From Tetracladium setigerum (Eukaryota > Ascomycota > Leotiomycetes > Helotiales), in contig PZJY01000007.1 of NCBI GenBank assembly GCA_031472005.1, forward strand, positions 434,001-498,000: 64,000 bases of DNA. Direction: 5' to 3'. This document shows positions 45,320 through 56,712 of this stretch, in pieces. Every line of letters starts with the position of its first letter. The first letter of the stretch is position 1. The notes beneath the pieces were generated by a model. That model was not told where the DNA came from. It saw only the letters and a list, made by a program, of their open reading frames with translations, and made no database searches. The position numbers and the translations under genes were made by a program.

Positions 45320-46846
45320 TCACAACTCGTCTTTGAAAAGCTGATACCTCTTCCCCGCCCCACCCGCCTTCGACCTCAAACGAAACACCTTCGCAGAATG
45401 TCGTTTGACCATGACTTTCAACGAACCTCTCGCCTGAATCTCATCCACCTTACTCCCCAACAACCGACTATCCAACTGTTCCAAACCCTCCTTATAAGAC
45501 AGCGCGCTAACATTATAGTGATTGGTCCCCGCCGCCTTCAGGATTCTCGCCGCGTCCTCGCGAGTCTTCGATTCTTGAAGTAGCTCTCTAGCCACATCTT
45601 CGTCCATTCGTGAAACCCATAGGTCATGAACAAACCAATCTGTACTATTGCATTGCGGCGCAGAGCACGATGGACCATCACCAACAAAAACATCTTCAAG
45701 ATAAGCGACCATTTCGAGATCCGCATTCGCCGCGTTCAGAAAAATGAGGACTTGATCACCACCTGCTAGCGGACCAGACCAAATATGCGTCTCGCCTACT
45801 CCATAACGATCTTTCGGTACATTGGTATTGCGTTCAACTCTTGTAGCCGGTACACCGAGTGGATCTTGACTGATAGCCAAAATAGCGGGATTATTAAGAA
45901 TAGTCAGAGCTGAAGGTGAGAGTGTGCGTAGATCAGCACCGATGAGGAGCGGGGTCTTGAGAGCAGCCCAGAGTGAGAAGTGGGCGATATATTCTTCATC
46001 CGTCATACCTCCAAGTCCAACTTCTAAAGCGTCCATGTCCTGCCAAGCTCCTGGTTGACTGCGATCCGCATATGGTGCGATTTTGTTCAAGATGCTGAGA
46101 ACGGAGCAGTGTGCACCGGGTGAGACGCACCATGGGCTGGAAGGGTCATTGGCAGTGCACGAACAGCGATCGTCAGGCCGAGAAAACGAATCGTAGATAT
46201 CGCCGCTGATACGGTAGGAATTGGCTATACTGACGCCCCAGGACATGACGAAATCTTCTCCCCAATTGCAAAGACTGTAGACGATTGGTCGACCGGTGGC
46301 GTTGAGTGCCAAAGCCATCTTTTCATATCGGGTGAACGATGCTTGGGCGGAACCCGCTCGGCCCTTGGAGTAGCAATTATCATATTTTAGATAATCGATT
46401 GAGAAATCCGCAAAAGTCTGCGCATCTTCTTCTTCGTGATCTAATGACCCCGCCCCGCGAGCGCATGTCATGTGCCCGGCGCTGGAGTACATTCCAAAGA
46501 GGAGCCCGTGGTCATGAATTCGTGCTGAGACGGATTCCATGCCATCTGGGAAACGCTTCAAGTCGACTTTGAGTTTGCCGTTGGAGTCGCGACCGTCAGA
46601 CCAGCAGTCGTCGAGGACGGTGTATCGGTATCCCACGTCCATGAGACCTAAACTGACCAGACGAGATGCGGTGTCGAGGAGTAAATCGGCGGAGACGTCG
46701 CAGCCGAGACTGTTCCAGTTGTTCCATCCTAGGGGAGGTGTTCGTGCTAGGCCGTTGTTGACTGCTTCTGAGGTGTTGATTGTAAGGGAGAGGAGTAGGA
46801 GAACTGAGTGGTGGATTACTGGACGCATTTTGGGTTGTGATGGCAT
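45320..46846 (-). CDS. Secreted alpha-galactosidase, GH27
   Basis: A single exon of 508 aa that hydrolyses terminal alpha-1,6-galactose from melibiose, raffinose-type sugars or galactomannan outside the cell. ATG 46846 is used, but the Met at 46828 gives a cleaner signal peptide ('MRPVIHHSVLLLLSLTINTS'). Family marks: 'ARTPPLGWNNWNSLGCDVS', 'YTVLDDCWSDGRDSNG', 'FGMYSSAGHMTCARGAGSLD', the nucleophile Asp in 'DYLKYDNCYSKG', the acid/base Asp region 'SYRISGDIYDSF', 'GAWQDMDALEVGLGGMTDEE' and 'SLWAALKTPLLIGADL'. Length and motif order are normal. It is followed upstream, on the same strand, by a Zn2Cys6 regulator and a sugar symporter, which suggests co-regulated galactoside use. Confidence 0.95.
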   Translation of the reverse strand: MPSQPKMRPVIHHSVLLLLSLTINTSEAVNNGLARTPPLGWNNWNSLGCDVSADLLLDTASRLVSLGLMDVGYRYTVLDDCWSDGRDSNGKLKVDLKRFPDGMESVSARIHDHGLLFGMYSSAGHMTCARGAGSLDHEEEDAQTFADFSIDYLKYDNCYSKGRAGSAQASFTRYEKMALALNATGRPIVYSLCNWGEDFVMSWGVSIANSYRISGDIYDSFSRPDDRCSCTANDPSSPWCVSPGAHCSVLSILNKIAPYADRSQPGAWQDMDALEVGLGGMTDEEYIAHFSLWAALKTPLLIGADLRTLSPSALTILNNPAILAISQDPLGVPATRVERNTNVPKDRYGVGETHIWSGPLAGGDQVLIFLNAANADLEMVAYLEDVFVGDGPSCSAPQCNSTDWFVHDLWVSRMDEDVARELLQESKTREDAARILKAAGTNHYNVSALSYKEGLEQLDSRLLGSKVDEIQARGSLKVMVKRHSAKVFRLRSKAGGAGKRYQLFKDEL

Positions 46847-47564
46847 GGGACTCAGTGATTAAGTGGTCACATCCGATCAGCAATTATCAATAAGAAGGTG
46901 AGAATACAGGAAGAATAAAGAATCTTCTTCACCAGGAGATATTAAATAATCAGTTTACACATGTCGTCCAAGAAAGGAACCTTAAGGTCAGCTTTTCGCG
47001 GTGAAACACTTACCCGCTATTGCATATCCCACTTGCTGCAATAGTGAAAACGACCTAAGGTAATAGGTATTGAATTCTGTGGTCCATGTGAAAAGGCTCT
47101 TGGAGCGGAAAACCAAGTATTCATACTGTAGTCGCTTATTGGTTGTTCAAGTCGATCACCTCGACTGGTTTGCAGTGGTTGCGGGAAACTCAAGAGCACG
47201 TCACACGGGAAACCTACGGGGAAACCAGACCACAAAGCCACAGAAAAAATCTGTAGCGAGAGTATACCGACCCCGCAATTCGGTCGACTTTACCGAGGAA
47301 AACCTCCCGTCGTCATACTAACAACAGGAAGTGGATGACCAGGAAAACTGGAATGGAAGGAAAATATGCATCTAGACATGGACACTATATTCAGACTATA
47401 GTTTGTATATGACAGATGGCAGCTACTCTAAGAAGCGGTCATGCATGTTTAAAGTGATGGAACTGTGTACAAAATACATGATGTTGGGGAATGATTGGGC
47501 GCATTATTCAATCTCCCATACAGTAGTATACACATGAAAAAGCCGAACAATCAAGCATTCTTCA
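46847..47564. other. Promoter region of the alpha-galactosidase; no gene
   Basis: No CGG pair as regular as the one at 52477 was seen here. Confidence 0.4.
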
Positions 47565-49693
47565 TCATTCCCAACCATTTGCTGTACTACTACTACCACC
47601 AGCCGCTGAATGCCATGTCTCAGTCTCAAAATCAATCCCCAACTCCATCGCAGTCCAACGTCTAAATTCCACTTCGGACCCCCGTTGCACCGACTCCGAC
47701 TCATAGTACACATTACTACTACTAGCCGTGCTCCCCGGCGAATGATACGCCACATCAACCCTCTGCTCAAGCGGCTTCGAAAACTCCATCAAGAACTGAA
47801 TCATCCATTTGTCCATTCGGAACGTGCTGCTTGGGTCTTGTGGGTCATCGGCTTTGGTGCGCATGCACGCTGCGTGAAATTCTTGAAGTCGGGCGAAGGA
47901 GTGGTCGATGGTTCGCCATAGCTTTTGAAGTCGGCTTAGGAGGATGAAGTTTTGTTCGAGGCGTTGACGAGCGGCGGTGGATTCGGATGGGTTGGGGGCG
48001 AAGAGGAGGATGTGAAGTTGGATTGTTGATGAAATCACTAGAGCGTGGCCGACCATTGAGTACTGCGATCGTTTGGTTAGCAGATGAAACACATTTCAAA
48101 CCATGTAGGAAATGCAACGGAGACTTCGTCTCATAGAATCTGCGTGGAATACTTTCGTATTCCTGTTCGAGGTAGCGCAGTCCTGATATGATAAAATAGA
48201 AAATTGACTCACATAGACCTCTGCTCCTGGAAGTCCTTGAGCCACATAAAGTAGCTCGCAGAGCGCCGTAGACCCCTCACGACATCTCGTAGCAAAGAGA
48301 TTCGACTCGTTCGTAGGAAACCCCGAAACAGATTGATGAAGATAGTAAAAATACAGCAGCTGAGAGAAATGGTAGTAACCAATGTGAAGCGCCACAAAGG
48401 CACCTCCAGAACCAGAAGCGCTTTGAGCAAATAGATTTTCCGGGGTGTTCTTCAGTGATTCTGGCAATTGCTCGCGCCACTCGTCCAGTTTCAGGGCGAG
48501 GGCTTCGGTGGCGGCATGCGTCTCGTAGAGGGACAATGTATTCTCTGCTAATGTTTTGTTCAGCTGCGCAATTTCTGAGAGAATGGGATTGAGCTTGATC
48601 TTTTGGACAAGAACTGAGTTTGAGATTTCTTCCGGTGCCTCGAAGCTTGAAAATTGCAGAAAGGAGTGGGATCGGCGCATCTGTAGAAACGCTCCATCGC
48701 TCGTTGGAAGTGGCAAATCTGATCTTGGGTTCAGAAGTCGAGGGAGCTGCACACTGTTTGATGACCAGACGTCAATTATGTCAAGAGTCCACCAAACTGA
48801 GAGCAATGTCAGTCCACGACTTCTCAAGCGAAAGGGCTCTAACTCACGGCGAATCCCAAGCTCTCGAGACAACGGTGTATCGCAAGTGGAGTCAGGCAGG
48901 TTAAGCAAGCAGCCGATCCGACATGCCAATGAATAGTAGAGACTCTCACGCAACGAGTCGCCTTCAGTGCCATAAAACGCGCCGAGTAACAAGGCTGTTC
49001 GAAGCGTCACCTGCGATAGATTGTGCAGGTCAATTTGTCTCTCTGCCTCTCTAGCATACACCCTGCCGCGAGACCGAGGAGAACTGTGACCAAAGAATGG
49101 ATGGCTAGAGAATCTATATCATGCTTAGGCCCGGTTTGAAATTCCTCAACTCAAGTTTGAATAATCACCTTGCAGCCAAAGCTATGACGCAAAGCAGGAT
49201 AGCTTGTGGAATCCTTCCACTCGACAAATCGGCCATGAAGCTTGGCCTATGGAAGATATTATGTGAAGTGTCATGGATGTAGGTAAAGTACTTTGAAGCA
49301 ATTTCCAGATATGCTTCGGCTGGAGGCATTCGCAGGCGGGATTGCACTGGGATGGTGGTGATCACTTCATCTAGAGCGGATATCGATGGGGGATGATCTG
49401 ATGTTGATATTTGGCTGTATGTTTGTGAGGTGGCCATCTCGCTATCCTGCTCCGGGCTACTCGCACGTTCTTCAACCATCGTCGGACTCGAAACAGTTGC
49501 AGCCAGAGTGCACTCAACTTTGTTGCGTACACAAAAGTCGCAGGCAACATTGCGAGCTTCACTCTGTACAACACAACGTCGCTGGCGCTGCCTGGAAAAC
49601 GGGTCAATCAGAGCTTTGGGTGGTAAGTGCGAGTGTTTGAGGACGTCTGAAAGCTGCTTACCGACATATCGCGCAGGCTGTCCTTGGTCGCAT
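47565..49693 (-). CDS. Zn2Cys6 transcription factor of the galactoside cluster
   Basis: Exons 49693-49662, 49591-49169, 49113-48102 and 48062-47565 sum to 655 codons (654 aa). The ATG at 49693 sits just before the zinc cluster. Spliced, this reads 'RTACAICRQRQRRC' and then 'VACDFCVRNKVECT', i.e. C-x2-C-x6-C-x10-C-x2-C-x6-C; the first intron falls inside the cluster. The middle region ('YIHDTSHNIFHRPSF', 'ALLLGAFYGTEGDSL', 'RIGCLLNLPDSTCDTPLSRE', 'SVWWTLDIIDVWSS') is the fungal transcription factor domain. The last intron is only 39 bp. Placement between the GH27 gene and a sugar symporter, all co-oriented, suggests it is the local regulator, an inference from context. Confidence 0.85.
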
Positions 49694-50435
49694 CGGGAGG
49701 ATGAAATTCTCGGTATTTCTTCAGTGGCCGGAATCAAATGAAGTTTTTTACTCGGCGTTTGAGATTATCAATACTGGTGAAACACCCCAGTTGGTGTTGA
49801 GAAATGTAAAAATCGACGAGGTTCAGGTTGGGGAGAAGCTTCCCCGCACAGGGGACAGAATCATAAGTCTCGGGTTAGCTAATAACTCGAAGCCGTCCCC
49901 CGTACCTGAGTCTCACTGATTACAAAATGACATCGCCATAAAACCACCAAACTCACCAACCAAGGTAAAAGCAGAGCCAGAGATTCTGAAATATATTTGG
50001 TAATATGTTCACAAGTAGAATCACACCCGTGGCAGACGTCACGTGTTAGCCATCGGTTATTTCAAGACTGAGGTGTGCAGAATAGAAGCGATCATTGTGT
50101 GTATGGGTCAAAATTTGTAATCAGATATAAATACTAGCTAACTGCCTGCATAAAACCCAGTAAAATTTTGGAGATTTTGTTTTCTTCCCGTTTCATTGCA
50201 AAGTAATACCAACAAGCGATACATACACCCCATTCATAAAATTTGTCCCCGCCTCCACCACCAACCGAGAAGCCAGTGATTTTGAGATATTGGCAATTGT
50301 GGCTAACCTCGCTACCAGAGTTCTCAGATTATAATGTCAGTGGTCAGCAATATCTGACAGACACCTTCCCAAAGCTGTGAAGCAGGTACACAATTCTCGA
50401 GAGTACCATGCATGTTCCACTGCCCCGCGCGGCCT
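49694..50435. other. Intergenic between regulator and symporter; no gene
   Basis: Promoter of the regulator and 3' region of the symporter; nothing else recognised. Confidence 0.4.
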
Positions 50436-52130
50436 TCAGACGCGATTAGGCCGGAAGAGAGACGTTCGACGACTTCCAGTATCTGCATATTTCTCCGCTA
50501 GAATATCAACGTTGCTTTCGCTGAGGTCGTCAATGTTGGTCGAAGCGAATTTTCTAGCCGGGGTCTTTTGAGCAAAGAGAACATCAAGCTCGTGGAATGT
50601 TCGGTCCTTGGTCTCCGGGAGTCTGAAGAACGCCCAGATAAAGGTGAGCAAAGCAAAACTGCCCCAGAAGAAACCGGTATAGCCCTTGATGTTCCATGCC
50701 GTTGGATTCATCATGTAATTTTGCAGCGTGCCTCCGACGACGGCGCAGATGTAGTAGGAGTTTCTTCCAAGGACGATAGTCTTCGTTCGCAGGCGAGAAG
50801 ATCCGATTTCGGCAGGAAGGGCCCAACCAAGCTGGCCGGCAGATAATTGGAAAGTGACAGTCCACACCATTGTTAAAATCGCCTGGGCCCAAGCGACAGA
50901 GGGGTTGGTGGTCCAAACGTTCAGGATGCCAATGAGGAAAAGTTCGACGGTCATTGCCCCCATGCCCCAGATGTAAATTGTTCGGCGGCCAAAGTATGGC
51001 ATGAGAAGAAACCAATTGCAAAGACAAGCAAAAAGTGCAAGTCCGTTGGTACCAACGCTGAGAGAGTAGGATTGCTTCGCACCGAGCCCGACTTGTTCGA
51101 AGAAGTAAGTTGAAGCGTAAGCAAACACGGAACCGCACACAAGCTGCCCTGCAAAAACCATACATGCGACCTCTGTTCGTCGAAGTTCGAAGCCTTTGAA
51201 GCAATCCCAATATGTTGTGCCGACCGAGAGTTGTTGCTCAAGATTGTTGGTGTAAGTGATTGCTGCAAGCATAACCTTCGGATCTTGATGAGATGACGAA
51301 CTCTGAAGACGTCTGATGGCATTCTCAGCGTCATCAAGGCGGTCCCGGCGGACGAGAAACCATGGGGATTCGGGGGCTTTGTAAATCGCAGGCACCAGAA
51401 TGATTGGCCAGATCCATTGGAGAGCGAAGGGAATGCGATATCCCCAACTATCCTCGCGTGTCACCAATCCACGAAGAACGCCACCAGCGATAAGCTGTCC
51501 AATAATCCAGCACATGTTGGTGTAGGAAGTCATGTACACTCGGAGCTGCAATGGCAAAACCTCAGAAGCGTAGGCTGGAGCGGTTGTCGCGAAAACACCC
51601 CAAGGCAATCCACACAGAAGCTGTCCGACCAAGAGCGTTGGGCGATCCGGTGCAAAGAAGGTGATGAATAGGAATGCAGACAGGGCACAGAGCGAAGCGA
51701 TCAGAACCATTCGGGGCCCGAATTTGTTGACAAGCCAGCCATTGAAGATGGCACCAAAGAATGCACCAACTCCTGAAGCCTGACCAAGACCTGTCTGCCA
51801 GTTGGCTGGTACCTGGAAGCCGGATTTTGTTGTCGCTGTGACGCCCACAAAGTCGCCAAACTTGCGTTGAAAGGAGGGATAGGCCCAGAAGTTACCCAGA
51901 AGAGCAGTGTCAAATCCTTCCATGATTACGCAGGTGGAAATGACCAAGGACCAGCAAATGGCCGCTGGATTGGCGCGAACGGCTTGCATGGTGGTCATGG
52001 CCTTCTCATCGAGAGCAAGTTCACGAGCAGCAACGCCGACTTTGTGACCGTCGTATCCTTTCTCTGTAGTAGACATGTCGTCGATTTGCTTTTCTACATG
52101 TTGTAGATCGTTCACGTCTTTGGAAGACAT
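50436..52130 (-). CDS. MFS sugar/H+ symporter, MAL (alpha-glucoside permease) type
   Basis: One exon, 564 aa from ATG 52130 (the longer frame has no upstream ATG). Sugar-porter marks in order: 'CVIMEGFDTALLGNFWAYPS', 'GAIFNGWLVNKFGPRMVLI', 'RVYMTSYTNMCWIIGQLIAG', 'SWGYRIPFALQWIWPIIL', 'APESPWFLVRRDRLDDAE' and 'FFRLPETKDRTFHELDVLF'. Twelve helices with a long central loop. Fungal MAL-type members import maltose, melibiose, raffinose and related oligosaccharides with a proton. Next to a secreted alpha-galactosidase and a zinc-cluster regulator, uptake of intact or partly cut galactosides is a reasonable guess. Confidence 0.92.
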   Translation of the reverse strand: MSSKDVNDLQHVEKQIDDMSTTEKGYDGHKVGVAARELALDEKAMTTMQAVRANPAAICWSLVISTCVIMEGFDTALLGNFWAYPSFQRKFGDFVGVTATTKSGFQVPANWQTGLGQASGVGAFFGAIFNGWLVNKFGPRMVLIASLCALSAFLFITFFAPDRPTLLVGQLLCGLPWGVFATTAPAYASEVLPLQLRVYMTSYTNMCWIIGQLIAGGVLRGLVTREDSWGYRIPFALQWIWPIILVPAIYKAPESPWFLVRRDRLDDAENAIRRLQSSSSHQDPKVMLAAITYTNNLEQQLSVGTTYWDCFKGFELRRTEVACMVFAGQLVCGSVFAYASTYFFEQVGLGAKQSYSLSVGTNGLALFACLCNWFLLMPYFGRRTIYIWGMGAMTVELFLIGILNVWTTNPSVAWAQAILTMVWTVTFQLSAGQLGWALPAEIGSSRLRTKTIVLGRNSYYICAVVGGTLQNYMMNPTAWNIKGYTGFFWGSFALLTFIWAFFRLPETKDRTFHELDVLFAQKTPARKFASTNIDDLSESNVDILAEKYADTGSRRTSLFRPNRV

Positions 52131-53321
52131 GTTGAGACTGTTGCCCGTATCGTTTCGAGGAGAGTAGTCGTTATTGAAGACTGTCAAGTGCCAGATAGCA
52201 ATAGAAGAGCTGATTGTGAAGTGGCCAAAAATTCAGGGCATTGGTTCTCTTGAGATCCTTTTATGTTTTTTGCAGACATCCTCTTAACTCCACGAACTCC
52301 TGTATACTGTTAGTGAGTTGTAACCCGCGTGGTTAGATGCGGAGATCGTGGAGAGAGAAGTGCATGAAACCCAGCCGGCGGGGACGAGGATTCTGGGGAT
52401 TGATGGAGGCTGCGGGGAGGGAATAAGGTTAACCTGATCGCTGGGAAATAGATGTGCGGGATATCGCGATGCCAGCCGGAGAACTGGCGGAGAACTGGCG
52501 GAAAACCAACGAGGTCCAGACACATGATGTCGCCTGCGTCGCCCAGCCATGAAAAGATGGAAAATGAAAGCCACTTTGTCCTGCTTTCGGTTCCTTAAGA
52601 CGTAAATGAATATCTCGGCTGATTTATTCCAGGAAGTCCGGTTCTTCTTTTCGGGTGTATTATCAGTTGTAAAAGTCGCATGCTGTGGCGTTACAATACA
52701 CTCGTCAACCGTTGTTCGCCAAGCCAGAGCAGCAACTCCAAATTGACAGGGCAATTCAAGGTGCCTGACCGGCGTTGTGATCGTTGATGTCGCGGATGAA
52801 CTCTGTTGAGAATCGAGGGGCGAGTTGGCTCAATGGCGTGTTCCTCCTCAGGTCAAGTGACCTATCACGTGGACTGACCTCTCTCCGTCAGGCTCAAATT
52901 AGCATCAGCTTCTGGATATTATATTTGGACTTAGAACAGCTTATTTGACGATGTAGTTCTCATCTGGGAATCTTTCCATGACTGTAAAACTAGGCATTAC
53001 CAAAAGGGAGGAGATGGCTTAATTCCATAGCTTGAGGACTCTGAATGCGCTCTACAAGTAAGCCGTTAGTTGTGGCAATCTCATGAAAAGGTCTTTTCAT
53101 TGCATTTAGTAGATTGCTTTGAGGTCGAACCTAAAAGGAAAGTAGTTGCTTTCTTTTCATGTTCACAAAATTTCCACTTTCTTTCGATTTCAGTAGTCAC
53201 GCCTATCGTGATGCGAGCAGTCCTCAACACCATTCACTCAACCTCCTCTCCTCAACTCCTTCGACAGTTACCAGTGACCGGACTTTCATAGCTGCACAAC
53301 CTTCGACATTGAATCTGCAAT
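52131..53321. other. Intergenic; symporter promoter with triple CGG repeat
   Basis: No gene is supported here. The region contains the CGG repeat at 52477-52501 and the 5' flank of the BTB gene. Confidence 0.45.
52477..52501 (-). promoter_or_regulatory. Triple direct CGG repeat, 11-bp period
   Basis: Three 11-bp units (CCGGAGAACTG, GCGGAGAACTG, GCGGAAAACC) place CGG at 52477, 52488 and 52499, i.e. CGG-N8-CGG-N8-CGG. It lies about 350 bp upstream of the symporter start. Direct CGG repeats are bound by some Zn2Cys6 proteins such as HAP1-type factors; binding by the neighbouring regulator is inferred. Confidence 0.45.
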
Positions 53322-54270
53322 ATGTCAGAACCGACGCCCGCGACAACGAAATCCACAGAGGAAAAGATATTCTTTCTCCCTGCTCCATCCACCAAACCTT
53401 ACAAACCCAGTATCACGAAGGGAATCATGGCATCAACCCAAGGCCCAGACAGCACCTCGTCGCCTTCAGCACGTATCCGGGAGAGCTCGCAAGCTTCTGC
53501 TTCCTCTCAAGTAAATGCTTCTGCACGTCGCAGTGTCTCGCAAGGACCATTATCGCTGGCACCCAACCCAGGCCAAACCATTCCCACTGGAAAGCCATCA
53601 ACTCCAAGGACAAGCCTCAGCTTTCGGTTTCTGCCTCCTTCATCCCGCTTTCTCCCAACTCACTGCTAACTCACGCCTCAGAAAACCCCAAGCCTTCATC
53701 ACCATCGTAGTCAATAAAGCACCAAACGAATCCACCTTCGTGGTCCACAAAGACCTAATCATGTACCACTCCTCTTACTTCCACAAGATATTCTCTGGGG
53801 ACTACATTGAAGCTAAGACGCAAAAAATGGAGATCGAGGACACCACTTGCGCAGTGTTCGGTCTCCTCGTCCACTGGCTCTACACCCAAACCATCGAGTT
53901 CGACGACGACGACAACAACGAGCAAGACCAAACTTCCCTGCTTGCAGATCTCTGGGCCTTGTCACAACACTGTCGAATGACGAAGCTACAAAACGAAACG
54001 ATGGCAATGCTGTTTCCGAGAATCGGATTTGCTGATATTCTGGGCCTGAAGAGTGTGTCGACTAGGATTTACGAGGGGAATGTGGGAAAGAGTCTGCTGA
54101 AAACGATGTTGGTTGACAAGATCGCGGTGGGGTCAACTGATAAGGAGTTGCTGGCGTGGCTGAATGATTCTGAGGATCTGTCGGATGGAATGGTTGTGGA
54201 TGTTGTTATGGCATTGAAACGGTGGAAGGGGAATGAGAAGAGGTTATGTGTTGAGCGGTATTTTCTGTGA
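53322..54270 (+). CDS. BTB/POZ domain protein
   Basis: Exons 53322-53626 and 53682-54270 (55-bp intron) sum to 298 codons, 297 aa. The donor is non-consensus (GTTTCT). A Ser/Pro-rich, probably disordered N-terminus of about 100 residues precedes the BTB fold: 'FITIVVNKAPNESTFVVHKD', 'LIMYHSSYFHKIFSGDYIEA', 'VFGLLVHWLYTQTIEFD' and 'LADLWALSQHCRMTKLQNET'. Fungal stand-alone BTB proteins of this size are numerous; they mediate dimerisation or Cullin-3 contact, but few have known roles. The neighbouring genes give no hint. Confidence 0.85.
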
Positions 54271-55812
54271 GCACTCAATCATAGTGTCCAGGAACAAGTG
54301 GTGTGGTGAGAATATCAACCACAAACCAACCAGTAAAAGCTTATCAAGAAAGAGTTTGGTGGTCAACGCATTTGCGCGATCCTCGCTTGCTATGATTGAC
54401 AGAAAACCAAGCATCAGCTCCAAGCACACGTAGGAATTTCCTGCGTGAATCCAGATGTCCTTTGACGCTCTCCTTCTAGCACAGCCTGATCCAAAGGCCA
54501 CGGATCATTCCCTTACTCGAACTCGTAGAGTCTTAGACTTCCCGTACGTCTATTCGCCACTCACTAGTAACGAAATTCGCCTTCTGGTAGTAGTACATGA
54601 AGATAGACACCTTAAGTACCACTTGGAGCATGTCTCCTTAGACAAAGCTCCGTCGTATACCGCACTTCTTACTGCTGGGGAGACCCAACGCCAAATTAAG
54701 AGATGATATGCGACGATCTCCAATTACCCATCACAGCAAGCGTCAAAATTTTACTCCCATACCTTACCCCTCCTCACGGGGGTATATACCTCTAGCTTGA
54801 CGCTGTATATCTATATGTTACTTAATACGAAGCGGAACACCACCAGAACTTGAGGTTTGGACCTCTCTTTCCCGAGGGGGTTTCATTTTGCGCCAATTTG
54901 AAGTAGCACACTATCAAGAAGGCGACCTATTCGGCCTCTCTGATTACCAGAGACTATTATGTCGGATGCATTCCTTTGTTTTTCTATGGTTCTATTTCAG
55001 TCCCATCCCTTCACCCTCAGCCCAGCGTGATCATTCTTGAGCTGAGCGGGTGAGCAATGCTAAGCACGCCCTGAGGACAGCCTGAGCACACCTGAGTACA
55101 GCCTAAGCAACCTACTTGAGCACAAGACAAAGTCGATCTAAGTAATTCTAGATAGGCTCCCTTCACACTCGCTTATGCTTTCCTTGTCTTGTCTCCATTA
55201 TAGATCTCGTTTCCATACGTCCAAGATTCCCCTATCCATTTCTAGATTCATACTTTATTTACTCTAAAGCACATGTACTGTTGTGCCGCGCAACCGCCTT
55301 GAACCTTCTTCTTGCAGGTTAGGTGTGACTTCACGGCGCGGTATCACTAGTGTATAAATGAAATTATCCAAGCCACCCAGTTTGCGTAACGTGCACGGGA
55401 CAGTTGGAAATCGCTCACGTGATCGGGAATATTTGCGTCCAGTGATCAGATACGACGTAAAACGCCATGGATCCCAAATACGTCGATTGGCATCGAACGG
55501 AGTACCACCAGAACCTGACCTCTATTCTCCGAGTGTATTCATTAAGCGCCAACTTTGATGAGTAAAATTTCTCTCTCAACTGTAAGCGATCTTCTGAGAC
55601 TTGTGAATGGATGGCTCGCATCGGAGATTGCAGAACTACCCGAAAAGTCTCCGTGGCGAGAGCATGGTGGCTGTAGATCAATCAAGCGAGCTATATTGCC
55701 AAAGATTGTTGCTTTGAAGCGGGGTATATAAGATAGATCACCAGCATTTCTAGAGGGTGCTTTCAACAACTTAAACCATCTCAATTTCTCAATCAATCTG
55801 GCAAAAATATCT
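54271..55812. other. Intergenic with diverged duplicated segment
   Basis: No gene is supported. About 65 bp at 54838-54905 ('ccaccagaac...gcgcca') are similar to 55502-55555, a diverged direct repeat. Degenerate CCTGAGCACA-like units run from about 55060 to 55130. Confidence 0.4.
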
Positions 55813-56712
55813 ATGATGGAACTCCGAAACATTCTCGTCACAGGTGCGACAGGCAAACAAGGTGGGGCTGTTATCCAGTCACTCCTGACTTCCAATATTC
55901 CGATACCACAGTTCGGTATAATAGCATTGACGCGATCCCTCAAATCTACGAAAGCTCAATCCCTTGCCACACAACCGCACGTCACGGTCGTGGAAGGGAA
56001 TCTTGACGATGTTTCGGCCATCTTCGCACAACTGCCAACTCCTCTATATGGTGTATTCTCGGTGCAGACAGCTGGAGGGGCAGCGGTAGAGGAGAAGCAA
56101 GGAAACGACCTTATCGATGCTGCGGTCAAAGTCGGTGTGAATCATTTCGTTTATTCCTCTGTGGACCGCGGTGGAACTGAAAAGAGCGACATTGATTCAA
56201 CACCAATTCCACACTTCATCTCCAAATTCAACATTGAGAAGCACTTGCTGGCTGCAGCGGGTCAGATGGAGTACACCATTATTCGTCCCGTAGGATTCAT
56301 GGATAATTTTACTCCTGATTTTTTTGGGAGGGCGATGTCAAGCATGCTGAAACTGAACGGGGTTAACAACAGATTTCAATTGGTCTCAGCGAAAGACATA
56401 GGAAATCTCGCCGGCCGTGCATTTCAGACACCCGCAGACTTCAAGGGGAAAAGAATCAGCCTAGCTGGGGACGATCTGAGTTGGTCGGAGATGGACGATA
56501 TCTTCAAGACAGTAACTGGGAGTGGCGCTCCAACTACCTCTCATTTCATTGGGTATACGTTACGGTGGGCGTTGAGTAACCAGATGGACTGGTTTCGGGA
56601 TGTGGGATTCGGGGCTGATGTTGAAGATTGTAGGAGATTGATACCAGTTTTACTAGGATTCGAGCAATGGCTAAAAGAAGAGAGTAGATTTCGAGGCTTA
56701 GCTAGCGGATGA
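55813..56712 (+). CDS. NmrA-like family protein (HSCARG-type)
   Basis: One exon, 299 aa; ATG 55813 or 55816 are both possible. The N-terminal 'NILVTGATGKQGGAVIQSLL' is the GxTGxxG NAD(P) motif, followed by 'VTVVEGNLDD', 'GVFSVQTAGG', 'VGVNHFVYSSVDRGG', 'FNIEKHLL', 'YTIIRPVGFMDNF' and 'LVSAKDIGNLAGRAFQ'. The active-site Tyr-x3-Lys of true SDRs is absent (the Phe-Asn-x2-Lys region takes its place), as in NmrA/HSCARG sensors of NADPH state. It differs from the NmrA-like gene at 17586, which belongs to the isoflavone-reductase side. Cytosolic; partner unknown. Confidence 0.88.
   Translation: MMELRNILVTGATGKQGGAVIQSLLTSNIPIPQFGIIALTRSLKSTKAQSLATQPHVTVVEGNLDDVSAIFAQLPTPLYGVFSVQTAGGAAVEEKQGNDLIDAAVKVGVNHFVYSSVDRGGTEKSDIDSTPIPHFISKFNIEKHLLAAAGQMEYTIIRPVGFMDNFTPDFFGRAMSSMLKLNGVNNRFQLVSAKDIGNLAGRAFQTPADFKGKRISLAGDDLSWSEMDDIFKTVTGSGAPTTSHFIGYTLRWALSNQMDWFRDVGFGADVEDCRRLIPVLLGFEQWLKEESRFRGLASG

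Noticed and set aside
48193..48222. GTGAGT...CAG at the end of the main exon of the 47565-49693 regulator, a possible intron
   Set aside because: Only 30 bp long, and the frame reads through it without a stop, with the exon sum staying in phase.
49694..49737. Longer N-terminus ('ISSSRCDQGQPARYVG') for the same regulator
   Set aside because: It is in the wrong frame for the zinc cluster; the frame starting at ATG 49693 gives a full Cx2Cx6Cx10Cx2Cx6C motif after splicing.
50584..51337. Long minus-strand frames of 208 and 128 codons
   Set aside because: Shadow frames of the sugar symporter; composition and hydrophobicity patterns are not those of a separate protein.
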